From positions 1 to 16,669 of the forward strand of contig JBAQGA010000251.1 in the NCBI GenBank assembly GCA_049287565.1: DNA of 16,669 nucleotides. The letters are read 5' to 3'. Shown piece after piece: positions 1 to 6,201 of this stretch. The stretch is from UBA8522 sp049287565 (GTDB taxonomy: Bacteria > Acidobacteriota > Aminicenantia > Aminicenantales > UBA8522). Made by a program: the position numbers and the translations under genes. Below the pieces are notes generated by a model. The model was given only the letters and a program-made list of their open reading frames with translations. It searched no databases and was not told the DNA's origin. Position 1 is the stretch's first letter; each line of letters begins with the position of its first letter.

Positions 1-124
1 GGAGTGGACTGTCCGCGGCGCCAACGCCATCCTTGCCCTGCGCTGTGTGATGAAATCCAACCGGCTCGAAGACTACTGGGAGTCCCGAGCCGCGTGATTT
101 ACCCCACTTTTATGACGCAGGCCC
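1..124 (+). mobile_element. 3' end of an insertion sequence, probably ISKra4-type
   Basis: The window opens inside a transposase reading frame that ends at 97. The following bases (about 101-124, ccccacttttatgacgcagg and on) look like the terminal region of the element: in ISKra4-type elements the end lies just after the transposase stop and has a similar 'ataaaagtggg' core on the other strand. The left end is outside the window, so the inverted repeat cannot be matched and the exact boundary and any target duplication are unknown. The family comes from memory of C-terminal transposase sequences; the boundary is inference. Confidence 0.5.
2..97 (+). CDS. Transposase, C-terminal 31 residues (ISKra4-like, partial)
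   Basis: An open frame enters from the left edge and stops with TGA at 95-97. The visible peptide includes WTVRGANAILALRC followed by RLEDYWESRAA. The 'W-[ST]-V-x-G-A-x-A-[IV]-L-x-L-R' then 'DYW' pattern is typical of the extreme C-terminus of ISKra4-family DDE transposases. No catalytic residue is in view, so whether the element is intact cannot be judged. It reads in the same direction as the LOG gene 107 bases downstream. Confidence 0.6.
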   Translation, partial: EWTVRGANAILALRCVMKSNRLEDYWESRAA

Positions 125-145
125 GGCCGATGGCTCGTTCGCCTC

Positions 146-174
146 TTGTTCGTCAGGAACACATGGGATAGAAT
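146..174 (+). promoter_or_regulatory. Candidate sigma-70-type promoter for the LOG gene
   Basis: TTGTTC (146-151, 3 of 6 to the -35 consensus) is followed after 17 bases by TAGAAT (169-174, 5 of 6 to TATAAT). Transcription would begin near 181 and give a leader of about 23 bases with a Shine-Dalgarno-like GAGAGG before the ATG at 204. The site lies outside the presumed insertion-sequence end, so the LOG gene need not depend on the element. Confidence 0.4.
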
Positions 175-203
175 GAACTCTTGATTCGCTTCGAGAGGCG
201 CAG

Positions 204-935
204 ATGAAAAAAGTCTTCACACCAGATATCGCTTATAACAACAAGGAGTTCTTGGACTCTGAGGAGGCCAGGACGATCCGCATCCTGAGCGAGATCCTGG
301 AGCCGATGCATCGGCTGGCCAGACAGAAGGTCCATTCGACTGTCCTTTTTCTCGGCTCCTCACGGGTTGATCCCGGCGACAGGCGGTCTCCCCTGGCGAA
401 ATATTACCGGGATGCCGAGGAGCTGGCCTTCCGGCTGGCCTCCTGGGCCATCAAGCTCAGGCCAAAGGGGAAGAATTTCGTCATCTGCACGGGCGGCGGC
501 CCGGGGATCATGGAAGCCGCCAACCGCGGCGCCGCCCGGGCGGGCGGCAAATCCATCGGCATGAACATCTCCCTGCCGGAGGAACAATTTCCCAATCCCT
601 TTATTTCTCCCGAGCTCTCCTTCATCTTCCATTATTTCTTCACCCGCAAGTTCTGGCTGATCAACAAGGCCAAAGCGGTGGTCGCCTTCCCGGGCGGGTA
701 CGGGACCTTGGATGAGTTGTTCGAGACGCTGACCCTCGTCCAGACAGGAAAGATCTCGCGGGAGAAATTGGCCATCGTCCTTTATGGCGAGGAGTACTGG
801 CGGAAGATCATCCATTTCGAAACTCTTATCGAGCAGGGAGCCATCGCTCAAGAGGACTTTGAGTTATTTTCCTTCTTCTCGACCCCCCAGAAGGCTTTTG
901 CCTTTTTAAAAGCGGAGCTTAAAAAAACATTGTAG
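204..935 (+). CDS. LOG-family Rossmann-fold protein (TIGR00730-like nucleotide phosphoribohydrolase)
   Basis: The 243-residue product has both LOG (lysine decarboxylase-like) signatures: GGGPGIMEA at residues 97-105 and PGGYGTLDE starting at residue 163. In characterised members these form the nucleotide-binding and catalytic site that cleaves the N-glycosidic bond of nucleoside 5'-monophosphates, releasing a free base such as a cytokinin or adenine. It is probably a cytoplasmic dimer. The 'lysine decarboxylase' label often attached to this family is not supported by the motifs. The ATG at 204 is preceded by GAGAGG about 8 bases upstream. The residues before the Rossmann fold (about 1-45, charged) are longer than in the shortest LOG proteins. 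The gene ends 5 bases before the stop of the convergent VanZ-like gene. Substrate is not predictable from sequence. Confidence 0.88.
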   Translation: MKKVFTPDIAYNNKEFLDSEEARTIRILSEILEPMHRLARQKVHSTVLFLGSSRVDPGDRRSPLAKYYRDAEELAFRLASWAIKLRPKGKNFVICTGGGPGIMEAANRGAARAGGKSIGMNISLPEEQFPNPFISPELSFIFHYFFTRKFWLINKAKAVVAFPGGYGTLDELFETLTLVQTGKISREKLAIVLYGEEYWRKIIHFETLIEQGAIAQEDFELFSFFSTPQKAFAFLKAELKKTL

Positions 936-940
936 GCCGC

Positions 941-1321
941 TCACCGAGGTTTTTTTCGAGCGGGCTTTCTGCGGGCGACAAGATACCGGAAGACGAGAAT
1001 CCCAAAGACAAGTCCGGCCGCATCGGCGACGATATCCTTGAATCCGCTCCTCCGTCGGGGGACGAACAATTGATGAACTTCGTCGGCGACGCTCAGGAGC
1101 AAGCCGCTGCCGAACGTCAGGACGGACTTCGTCCAGGAGGCAAAAGACAGAGCGTTGAAAAATCCGATAGCCAGAAGAAAGCCCAGCAGGCCGAACTCGA
1201 AAATATGGATGACCTTATCCAGGTGATTGATCTTGAAATCGATATCAAGGTCCTGGGACGAGAGCAAGAAAATAAGGAGATAGAACAAAATGGCCGGCAG
1301 AAAGTAAGTCAGTTTTTTCAT
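941..1321 (-). CDS. VanZ-like integral membrane protein
   Basis: The 126-residue protein has about four hydrophobic segments (roughly residues 6-22, 42-58, 66-79 and 97-115) and the conserved VanZ-family polar pattern: DKxxHxxEF at 35-43, ADEVHQLFVPRR at 79-90, and D96/D100 ahead of the last helix. VanZ domains occur in many bacteria without glycopeptide resistance; the founding member gives low-level teicoplanin resistance, but the biochemical role is unclear. The C-terminal tail is strongly basic (RRKPARKKPR), expected on the cytoplasmic side. No clear Shine-Dalgarno site precedes the ATG. The gene diverges from rlpA with only 36 bases between start codons and converges on the LOG gene. There is no vanA-type cluster nearby, so a resistance role should not be assumed. 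Confidence 0.85.
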   Translation of the reverse strand: MKKLTYFLPAILFYLLIFLLSSQDLDIDFKINHLDKVIHIFEFGLLGFLLAIGFFNALSFASWTKSVLTFGSGLLLSVADEVHQLFVPRRRSGFKDIVADAAGLVFGILVFRYLVARRKPARKKPR

Positions 1322-1357
1322 GGCAAATCGAGGCCGAAGCTGCTATTCTAGCGGATA

Positions 1358-2005
1358 GTGATACGCAAATCCAGAGGGCGAAAAAAGAATTGTTATCTGA
1401 TCCTCGGCCTGAGCGTCCTCGTCCTCTCCGGCTGCCGGCCCAAGGTGGACTATATTCCGGGGGGCGCAGTCCAGACGGGTGTGGCCTCGTGGTACGGCGA
1501 GGAGTTCCACGGCAAAAAGACATCCAACCGGGAGATCTATGATATGAACGACCTCACCGCCGCCCATAATACGCTGCCGTTCGGATCTATGGTCATGGTG
1601 ACCAACCTGGATAACGGCAAGTCGGTTGTCGTCCGCATCAACGACCGCGGTCCGTTCGTCAAGAACCGGGTCATCGACCTCTCCTTCGCGGCCGCCAGGG
1701 CGATCGACATGATCGGCACCGGGACGGCTCCGGTCCGGATCGAGGTGCTGAGCGATGTTTCGCCGCCCCTGGCCCCACTTCGGTTTTACGTGCAGGCCGG
1801 GTCCTTCATCCACCGGAAGAACGCCGTAGCTTTGCTTCAGGAATTGTCCCGCGAATTTTCGTCCGTTTCGATAACGAGTTTTAAGACCTCCCACCAGGTC
1901 TATTACCGCGTCCGCATCAGGGCGGATTCAAGAGAGACGGCCGCGGCGACGGCCCGCCGGCTTTCTGTTCTCGGCTACATCGCCATTATCTTTGAAGACC
2001 AGTAG
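1358..2005 (+). CDS. rlpA: RlpA-like septal lytic transglycosylase lipoprotein with SPOR domain
   Basis: The 215-residue product starts with a lipoprotein signal; the lipobox LSGC puts the lipidated cysteine at residue 26. A double-psi beta-barrel (about 40-130) carries the RlpA core: GVASWYG at 41-47, AAHNTLPFG at 68-76 and INDRGPF at 94-100. E59, H70 and D96 have the spacing of the catalytic Glu, His and Asp described for Pseudomonas aeruginosa RlpA (37 residues Glu to Asp, 11 Glu to His), which suggests activity on denuded, stem-peptide-free glycan. A SPOR domain (about 142-214) would bind such glycan at the septum. Translation must begin at the GTG at 1358 or later because an in-frame TAG lies at 1349-1351; the Shine-Dalgarno site is weak. 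The linker between domains is short, making this a compact RlpA. Confidence 0.9.
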   Translation: MIRKSRGRKKNCYLILGLSVLVLSGCRPKVDYIPGGAVQTGVASWYGEEFHGKKTSNREIYDMNDLTAAHNTLPFGSMVMVTNLDNGKSVVVRINDRGPFVKNRVIDLSFAAARAIDMIGTGTAPVRIEVLSDVSPPLAPLRFYVQAGSFIHRKNAVALLQELSREFSSVSITSFKTSHQVYYRVRIRADSRETAAATARRLSVLGYIAIIFEDQ

Positions 2006-2011
2006 CGCCCT

Positions 2012-3070
2012 TCATTTCCTTTTATAGAGATAAGCCGATTCCAGATGCTTGTTCTCCCTGCCGTCGTGAACGGCGTACCTGTGGCCGCTCCACATACTGG
2101 CCGATCCGTACTCCCCTTTTTTATTCACCGCATAGAAACTGTGTCCGAACCGGGGCCGGCCATCGGAATCGAGCAGGCGCGGCTGGAGCATGGCCTTCTC
2201 GGCGACGACCCGCATGGCCTTGAGGCAGGCTTCCTCGGGCGAAGAGCCCTGACTCATGAACTGGACGACCAGGAAGCTTGCGCAGGTCCGCAGGTTGGCT
2301 TCGCCGAATCCTGTTGACCCGGCCGCTCCGACGGCGTTATCGACGTAGAGCCCCGCGCCGATGATCGGAGAATCCCCCACCCGCCCCGGGATTTTGAAAG
2401 CATACCCGCTGGTCGTGGTGACACCGGCCAGCACGCCGTCGTCGTTCTTGGCGAGGCAGTTGATCGTGCCATAGTGTTCGATGTAAGGCTTCAATTCCGC
2501 CATGATCGTTTTCTCGTCTGGCGAGAGCCAGAAGTCCCGGTCCGACAAGTTTTCTTTCCACTTCAACCAGATTTCCCGGGCCTTTTCGGTGAGGAGTTCT
2601 TCTTCTTTGAACCCGTGGGCCCTGGCGAATCGCAGGGCGCCCTCCCCCGCCAGGAGGACATGGCCGGTCCGTTCCATGACCACTTTGGCCACTTTGCTTG
2701 GAGTCTTGATGTTCCGCAGCGAGGCCACAGCACCGGCCGTGTGCGTCGGACCATACATGACCGAGGCGTCGAGCTCAACAACGCCATCCTCGTTTGGCAA
2801 GCCGCCAAATCCGACCGAAGTGTCGTTAGGGTCCTCCTCGACGATATTGACGCCGGCAATGACGGCATCCAGGGGATCGCTTCCCTGCCGCATGAGCTCC
2901 ATGGCTTTCTCTGTTGCCCGGATTCCGTTATCGCTGGCGACGATGCAGAGAGCCTTTTCCGTCCCGGATGCTCGGGATTCGGCGAACACATTCTTCGTCC
3001 GGGACAGCCATGAGGCGGCCGTCATCCCCAGGCTCGTCCTGATGAACTTCCTTCGTGATAATCGTGACAT
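2012..3070 (-). CDS. Tat-exported N4-(beta-N-acetylglucosaminyl)-L-asparaginase (glycosylasparaginase)
   Basis: The 352-residue Ntn-hydrolase would hydrolyse the GlcNAc-asparagine bond left after glycoprotein breakdown, or a related beta-aspartyl amide. The N-terminus is a twin-arginine signal: RRKFIRTSLG at 6-15, then a hydrophobic stretch ending near residue 31. The nucleophile threonine is T202 in HYGTINCLA, where family members self-cleave into alpha and beta chains. Downstream TTTSG (218-222), GRVGDSPIIGAG (229-240) and the GSTGFGE loop match the glycosylasparaginase substrate pocket. The residue before the nucleophile is Gly, not the Asp of the Flavobacterium enzyme. An upstream ATG at 3106 is open, but the start at 3070 is preferred because GAGGAGGT lies 6 bases before it and it puts the Tat motif at the N-terminus. 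It diverges from the MFS operon. Confidence 0.9.
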   Translation of the reverse strand: MSRLSRRKFIRTSLGMTAASWLSRTKNVFAESRASGTEKALCIVASDNGIRATEKAMELMRQGSDPLDAVIAGVNIVEEDPNDTSVGFGGLPNEDGVVELDASVMYGPTHTAGAVASLRNIKTPSKVAKVVMERTGHVLLAGEGALRFARAHGFKEEELLTEKAREIWLKWKENLSDRDFWLSPDEKTIMAELKPYIEHYGTINCLAKNDDGVLAGVTTTSGYAFKIPGRVGDSPIIGAGLYVDNAVGAAGSTGFGEANLRTCASFLVVQFMSQGSSPEEACLKAMRVVAEKAMLQPRLLDSDGRPRFGHSFYAVNKKGEYGSASMWSGHRYAVHDGRENKHLESAYLYKRK

Positions 3071-3076
3071 GCTCTG

Positions 3077-3084
3077 ACCTCCTC
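3077..3084 (-). promoter_or_regulatory. Strong ribosome binding site that sets the glycosylasparaginase start
   Basis: On the minus strand GAGGAGGT stands 6 bases before the ATG at 3070-3068. It favours this start over the in-frame ATG 36 bases upstream, which would add 12 residues before the Tat signal. Confidence 0.75.
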
Positions 3085-3102
3085 TTCCAGATGGACGGAA
3101 AT

Positions 3103-3131
3103 ACATTACTCAACTCGCTATCAAGTTGCAA
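3103..3131 (-). promoter_or_regulatory. Candidate promoter of the glycosylasparaginase gene
   Basis: On the minus strand TTGCAA (3131-3126, 4 of 6) is followed after 17 bases by TAATGT (3108-3103). The -10 is poor overall but keeps the first T, second A and last T. Transcription would start near 3096, about 25 bases ahead of the start at 3070. Confidence 0.3.
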
Positions 3132-3172
3132 CCGCTATTCCGACCGCAAAATCCTCGAAAACCGGGCCTCGT

Positions 3173-3201
3173 TTGACAACCCGGGCCCTTTGCGCCAAAA
3201 T
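3173..3201 (+). promoter_or_regulatory. Candidate promoter of the MFS / P-loop / comA operon
   Basis: A perfect TTGACA (3173-3178) is followed after 17 bases by CAAAAT (3196-3201, 4 of 6). The start point would fall at about 3208-3209, making the mRNA almost leaderless for the ATG at 3210; the GAGG at 3203-3206 would then be unused. If the true promoter is further upstream, that GAGG is too close to the ATG to be ideal. Confidence 0.35.
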
Positions 3202-3209
3202 CGAGGGCC

Positions 3210-4397
3210 ATGACGACTCCGCGACGCCTGCTCATTTCTGCCTCCCTGTTTCACGGCCTCAATGATGCCGCCACAGTCGCGATTCCTATGGTCTTCCCGA
3301 TCCTTTACGGCCAGCAAACCATCATCCACCGATATAGCCAGATCGGCCTTCTCTCCAATTTCGGCCTGTTGACAACCTTGCTTTTCCAGATCCTGATCGT
3401 CCACGCGGCTCGACGGTTGGACTATCGGTTCGTCCATGCCTGGAGCTTTCTCGGGATCTCCCTTTCTCTCGTGCTGATCCCGCTGTCCTCCAATTATCTG
3501 TTGCTTTTTGGCCTCTGGCTTCTCTTCCGGGTCTTCGTCAGCTTCTATCATACCCTCGGGATGGCCTGGGTGGCCCGGACCCATCCCCGGCAGGGGATCG
3601 ACTTCGCCATGGGTATCCAGAGCGGCTCGGGAAACCTGGGCGTTGTCCTGGCTTTCCTCTCGGTCGGTTCCCTGGCCCAGAGTTTCGACTGGCAGACCTC
3701 TCTTCGGGCTTGGGCCGCGGTCTGCTTCGTTCTCGGCGCAATCAGCTTCCTATTGGTCAGGAACATGCCCTTTGAGCGGGACATCGAAAACCGCATAGAC
3801 CTCGCTTCTTGGCTGCAGACGATCCGACGGATCCGCCATGTCATCATCGGGTTCTTGTTCGGGGGAGCGTCTTGGGGTATGACCGTCTATTTCGCGCCTT
3901 CCCTTCTTCATCACAAATTCGACATTCCGATGGGCAGGACCGGCTTCTTCCTTGCCCTTTGGATCGGGATCGGGACTTTCATGACCTATCTCTTCGGCCC
4001 CCTGAGCCTCCGTTTCGGCCGGTTTCGGGTTTACAAGCTCAGTTTCAGCGGGGCCGCACTCTCTCTGTTCGTGATCGGCTTTGCCGGGCGGGCCGGGCTC
4101 GCCGTGCTCGGTCTGTGCGCTTTCGGGATGTTCTTGTTTCTGATCTATCCGGCCCTGCAATCATTTGTCGGCAACGCGGTTCCGGCTCACAATCAATCAC
4201 AGGCCTTCAGCTTCGCCGCCAACCTCTCGATGGTCTCGGGAGCCCTGATATCGCTCCTGGCCGGGTTTATGTCGGACCATTTCGGCATCTCCTCACCGTT
4301 CCTGGTCTTGGGAGGATTGGGAACGGTGGCCTTCGCCCTGTCCGTCTTGAGGATCACTCCTCCTTCGAGTAAGATACAGGGCGGAGACGAGATTTGA
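3210..4397 (+). CDS. Major facilitator superfamily transporter (12 TM)
   Basis: The 395-residue protein is strongly hydrophobic and shows about twelve transmembrane segments in two halves, with a charged cytoplasmic loop near residues 190-212 (PFERDIENRIDLASW). The opening LISASLFHGLNDAATVAIP resembles the first helix of fosmidomycin-resistance-like and related sugar/drug MFS proteins ('H-x-x-N-D'). RLDYRF after helix 2 and LSLRFGRFR in the second half fit the short basic loops of the superfamily. It is the first gene of an apparent operon: its TGA overlaps the TTG start of the P-loop gene and phosphosulfolactate synthase follows. Context makes export or import of a sulfonate or phospho-sulfonate intermediate possible, but the sequence does not reveal the substrate. 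Confidence 0.85.
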   Translation: MTTPRRLLISASLFHGLNDAATVAIPMVFPILYGQQTIIHRYSQIGLLSNFGLLTTLLFQILIVHAARRLDYRFVHAWSFLGISLSLVLIPLSSNYLLLFGLWLLFRVFVSFYHTLGMAWVARTHPRQGIDFAMGIQSGSGNLGVVLAFLSVGSLAQSFDWQTSLRAWAAVCFVLGAISFLLVRNMPFERDIENRIDLASWLQTIRRIRHVIIGFLFGGASWGMTVYFAPSLLHHKFDIPMGRTGFFLALWIGIGTFMTYLFGPLSLRFGRFRVYKLSFSGAALSLFVIGFAGRAGLAVLGLCAFGMFLFLIYPALQSFVGNAVPAHNQSQAFSFAANLSMVSGALISLLAGFMSDHFGISSPFLVLGGLGTVAFALSVLRITPPSSKIQGGDEI

Positions 4398-5398
4398 GAC
4401 AAAGCGAATATCGGCTGGGCGTCCGTATCCTCGAGGCCACGGTGGGCATCACTTCCAACCGCAAGTCTCTGCTTCCGGTCTTGCCTCCCCCCCTTGAGGT
4501 TAAATCGCTGCACACCGATTTTCGGGAGGTCGAGCGAGTCTCCTTCCCGTCCGAAGCGGATGGATCGATCAGGGTCGTCGAGAATCCCGCAGTCCTCCCT
4601 CGGTGTCGGACTACCGGGAGAAGCGCCGTTATAGAGGGGCCTCTAACCGCACTCACCCGTCGGGCTTCGGACCCGCGCTTCAACCTCTGGGGAAACTTGG
4701 GTTTTCTCTACCGCTTCATTCTCTTCCTCCTGGAAAAGAGACACCATATATACAATCTTCACGCCTGCGCCCTTTATCAGCCCGCAGGACACCGGCTCTT
4801 CGTCATCGCCGGAGGGCCGGGTAGCGGCAAGACGGTCTACCTCCTCAGCGGCCTGGAACGGGGGCTGGCCCTTTTCTCTACCGAGACGGTCCATTTCCGG
4901 CAGGAAGGCCGACACATCCGTTGGTTCATGGGTTCTCTCGTTGACAATGTCAGAGTGGGAACGCTCCGCCACCATTTCCCGAAATTTCTGCGGCCGGGCA
5001 TGGAAGTCCCGAGAGAGGAAGAATGGAGGGAAAAAATGGCGATCAACTTGTCTTCCTACCGCTGGCGGGAAGACAGTCTGGTCGACCCTGAGCTCTTGAT
5101 CCTCTTCCCTCGGATCGAGGAAGGATGCCGGTCGTTCCTCGTTCACCCTTTCTCTGATTATCGGGAGACAGCGCAATCTCTTTTTGTCAATATTTCTGAA
5201 AAGCTGGCCGAAACCGTTATCCTTTATGACCAAATCACTCTGCCGGGGATGGACCGCGCGGAGTTGGCGGAAGCTCGCCGGATGGCCTGCCTGGATCTTT
5301 CCCGGCACGGGACTGCGGCTTTCTGCGGTGCCGTCTTCTCGGGTCCACAGCGTTGCTGGGGGGACTTCCTGAAAGCCGGGTTTCGGAAAAGGAGATAG
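4394..5398 (+). CDS. P-loop NTPase, HPr-kinase-like nucleotide-binding protein of unknown function
   Basis: The 334-residue product has one clear Walker A motif, GGPGSGKT at residues 140-147, after a hydrophobic beta strand (LFVIA). Upstream, HACAL and a hydrophobic helix (about 103-115) recall the HprK-like fold, in which the kinase domain begins shortly before the P-loop; the following FSTETVHFR may hold the next core strand. I cannot find the HprK signature or a confident Walker B. The first 130 residues match nothing I recognise. It starts at a TTG at 4394 whose last two bases belong to the TGA of the MFS gene (TTGA overlap); GGAG lies 7 bases upstream, so translational coupling is likely. 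Its 3' end contains the Shine-Dalgarno site of comA. It could be a kinase acting on a small molecule or protein of this operon, or a regulator; no function is assigned. Confidence 0.75.
   Translation: MRQSEYRLGVRILEATVGITSNRKSLLPVLPPPLEVKSLHTDFREVERVSFPSEADGSIRVVENPAVLPRCRTTGRSAVIEGPLTALTRRASDPRFNLWGNLGFLYRFILFLLEKRHHIYNLHACALYQPAGHRLFVIAGGPGSGKTVYLLSGLERGLALFSTETVHFRQEGRHIRWFMGSLVDNVRVGTLRHHFPKFLRPGMEVPREEEWREKMAINLSSYRWREDSLVDPELLILFPRIEEGCRSFLVHPFSDYRETAQSLFVNISEKLAETVILYDQITLPGMDRAELAEARRMACLDLSRHGTAAFCGAVFSGPQRCWGDFLKAGFRKRR
5387..5394 (+). promoter_or_regulatory. Ribosome binding site deciding the comA start
   Basis: AAAAGGAG ends 6 bases before the ATG at 5401 and lies inside the last codons of the P-loop gene, whose TAG is at 5396-5398. 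It argues for the 5401 start over an in-frame ATG at 5353. Confidence 0.75.
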
Positions 5399-5400
5399 TG

Positions 5401-6201
5401 ATGTCGAACAAAGCGTGGGACGGAGCCTTCGAGATCCCCTGTCCGGGGAGAAGCGCCAAGCCTCGTCAGACGGGCCTGACTATGGTTATTGACAAGGGCC
5501 TTGGCGGGCACCTGCTCAAGGACTTGCTCTTGACCGCCGGTGATTACATCGACATCATCAAGCTCACCTTCGGGACCTCGGCCTTTTATGACCGGGATGT
5601 GCTCAAAAAAAAGAATGAACTTATCGCCGCAGCCGGAACCGACGTCATGCCCGGGGGAACCTTTCTCGAGGTCTCCGTTTGGCAGAAGACAGTTGTCTCC
5701 TACTTGGAGAGGGCCGGACAGCTCGGGTTCACGGCCATCGAGGTCTCGGACGGGACAATCGATATGGACCGGATCACTCGCCGGGACGTGATCCGACGGG
5801 CCAGAGACCTGGGTTTCAAGGTGATCACCGAGGTCGGGAAAAAAGACCCTGCCGAAACACCCCCTCTGGAGGTCATCCATGAGCTCATCCGTGAGGACCT
5901 CGGCAACGGTGCCTTCAAGGTCATCATCGAGGCCAGAGAGGCCGGCCGGGGGGTCGGGATATTCGACCAAGACGGCAAGACCAAAGCCGGCGAGATCGAC
6001 CGTATCCTGGAAGGCGGGTTCGCCGTCGACAACCTGATCTGGGAGGCGCCGCTGAAGAACCAGCAACAAGATCTCATCCTCCGCTTCGGCCTCAATGTCA
6101 ACCTCGGCAACATCCCGCCGGAGGAAGTCTTGGCACTGGAAGCGTTGAGACAGGGGCTCAGGGGAGACACCTTGAAGCGGGCCTACCGGGACGTTCGCTA
6201 G
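5401..6201 (+). CDS. comA: Phosphosulfolactate synthase (ComA family)
   Basis: The 266-residue protein matches ComA, a TIM-barrel enzyme that adds sulfite to phosphoenolpyruvate to give (2R)-phospho-3-sulfolactate. This is the first step of coenzyme M synthesis in many methanogens and of sulfolactate formation in some bacteria (the Bacillus homologue is YitD). Visible family blocks are DYIDIIKLTFGTS (from residue 48, K54), EVSDGTIDM, EVGKKDP (144-150, with the barrel lysines) and EAREAGRGVGIFD (from E177). Length is normal for the family. It is the last gene of the MFS/P-loop operon. ComB (phosphatase) and ComC (dehydrogenase) are not visible here, so the pathway end product cannot be stated. 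The stop overlaps that of the convergent GH63 gene. Confidence 0.9.
   Translation: MSNKAWDGAFEIPCPGRSAKPRQTGLTMVIDKGLGGHLLKDLLLTAGDYIDIIKLTFGTSAFYDRDVLKKKNELIAAAGTDVMPGGTFLEVSVWQKTVVSYLERAGQLGFTAIEVSDGTIDMDRITRRDVIRRARDLGFKVITEVGKKDPAETPPLEVIHELIREDLGNGAFKVIIEAREAGRGVGIFDQDGKTKAGEIDRILEGGFAVDNLIWEAPLKNQQQDLILRFGLNVNLGNIPPEEVLALEALRQGLRGDTLKRAYRDVR

Noticed and set aside
941..1321. VanZ-like gene as a glycopeptide resistance determinant
   Set aside because: No vanRSHAX-type genes are nearby, and VanZ domains are widespread in bacteria with no resistance link.
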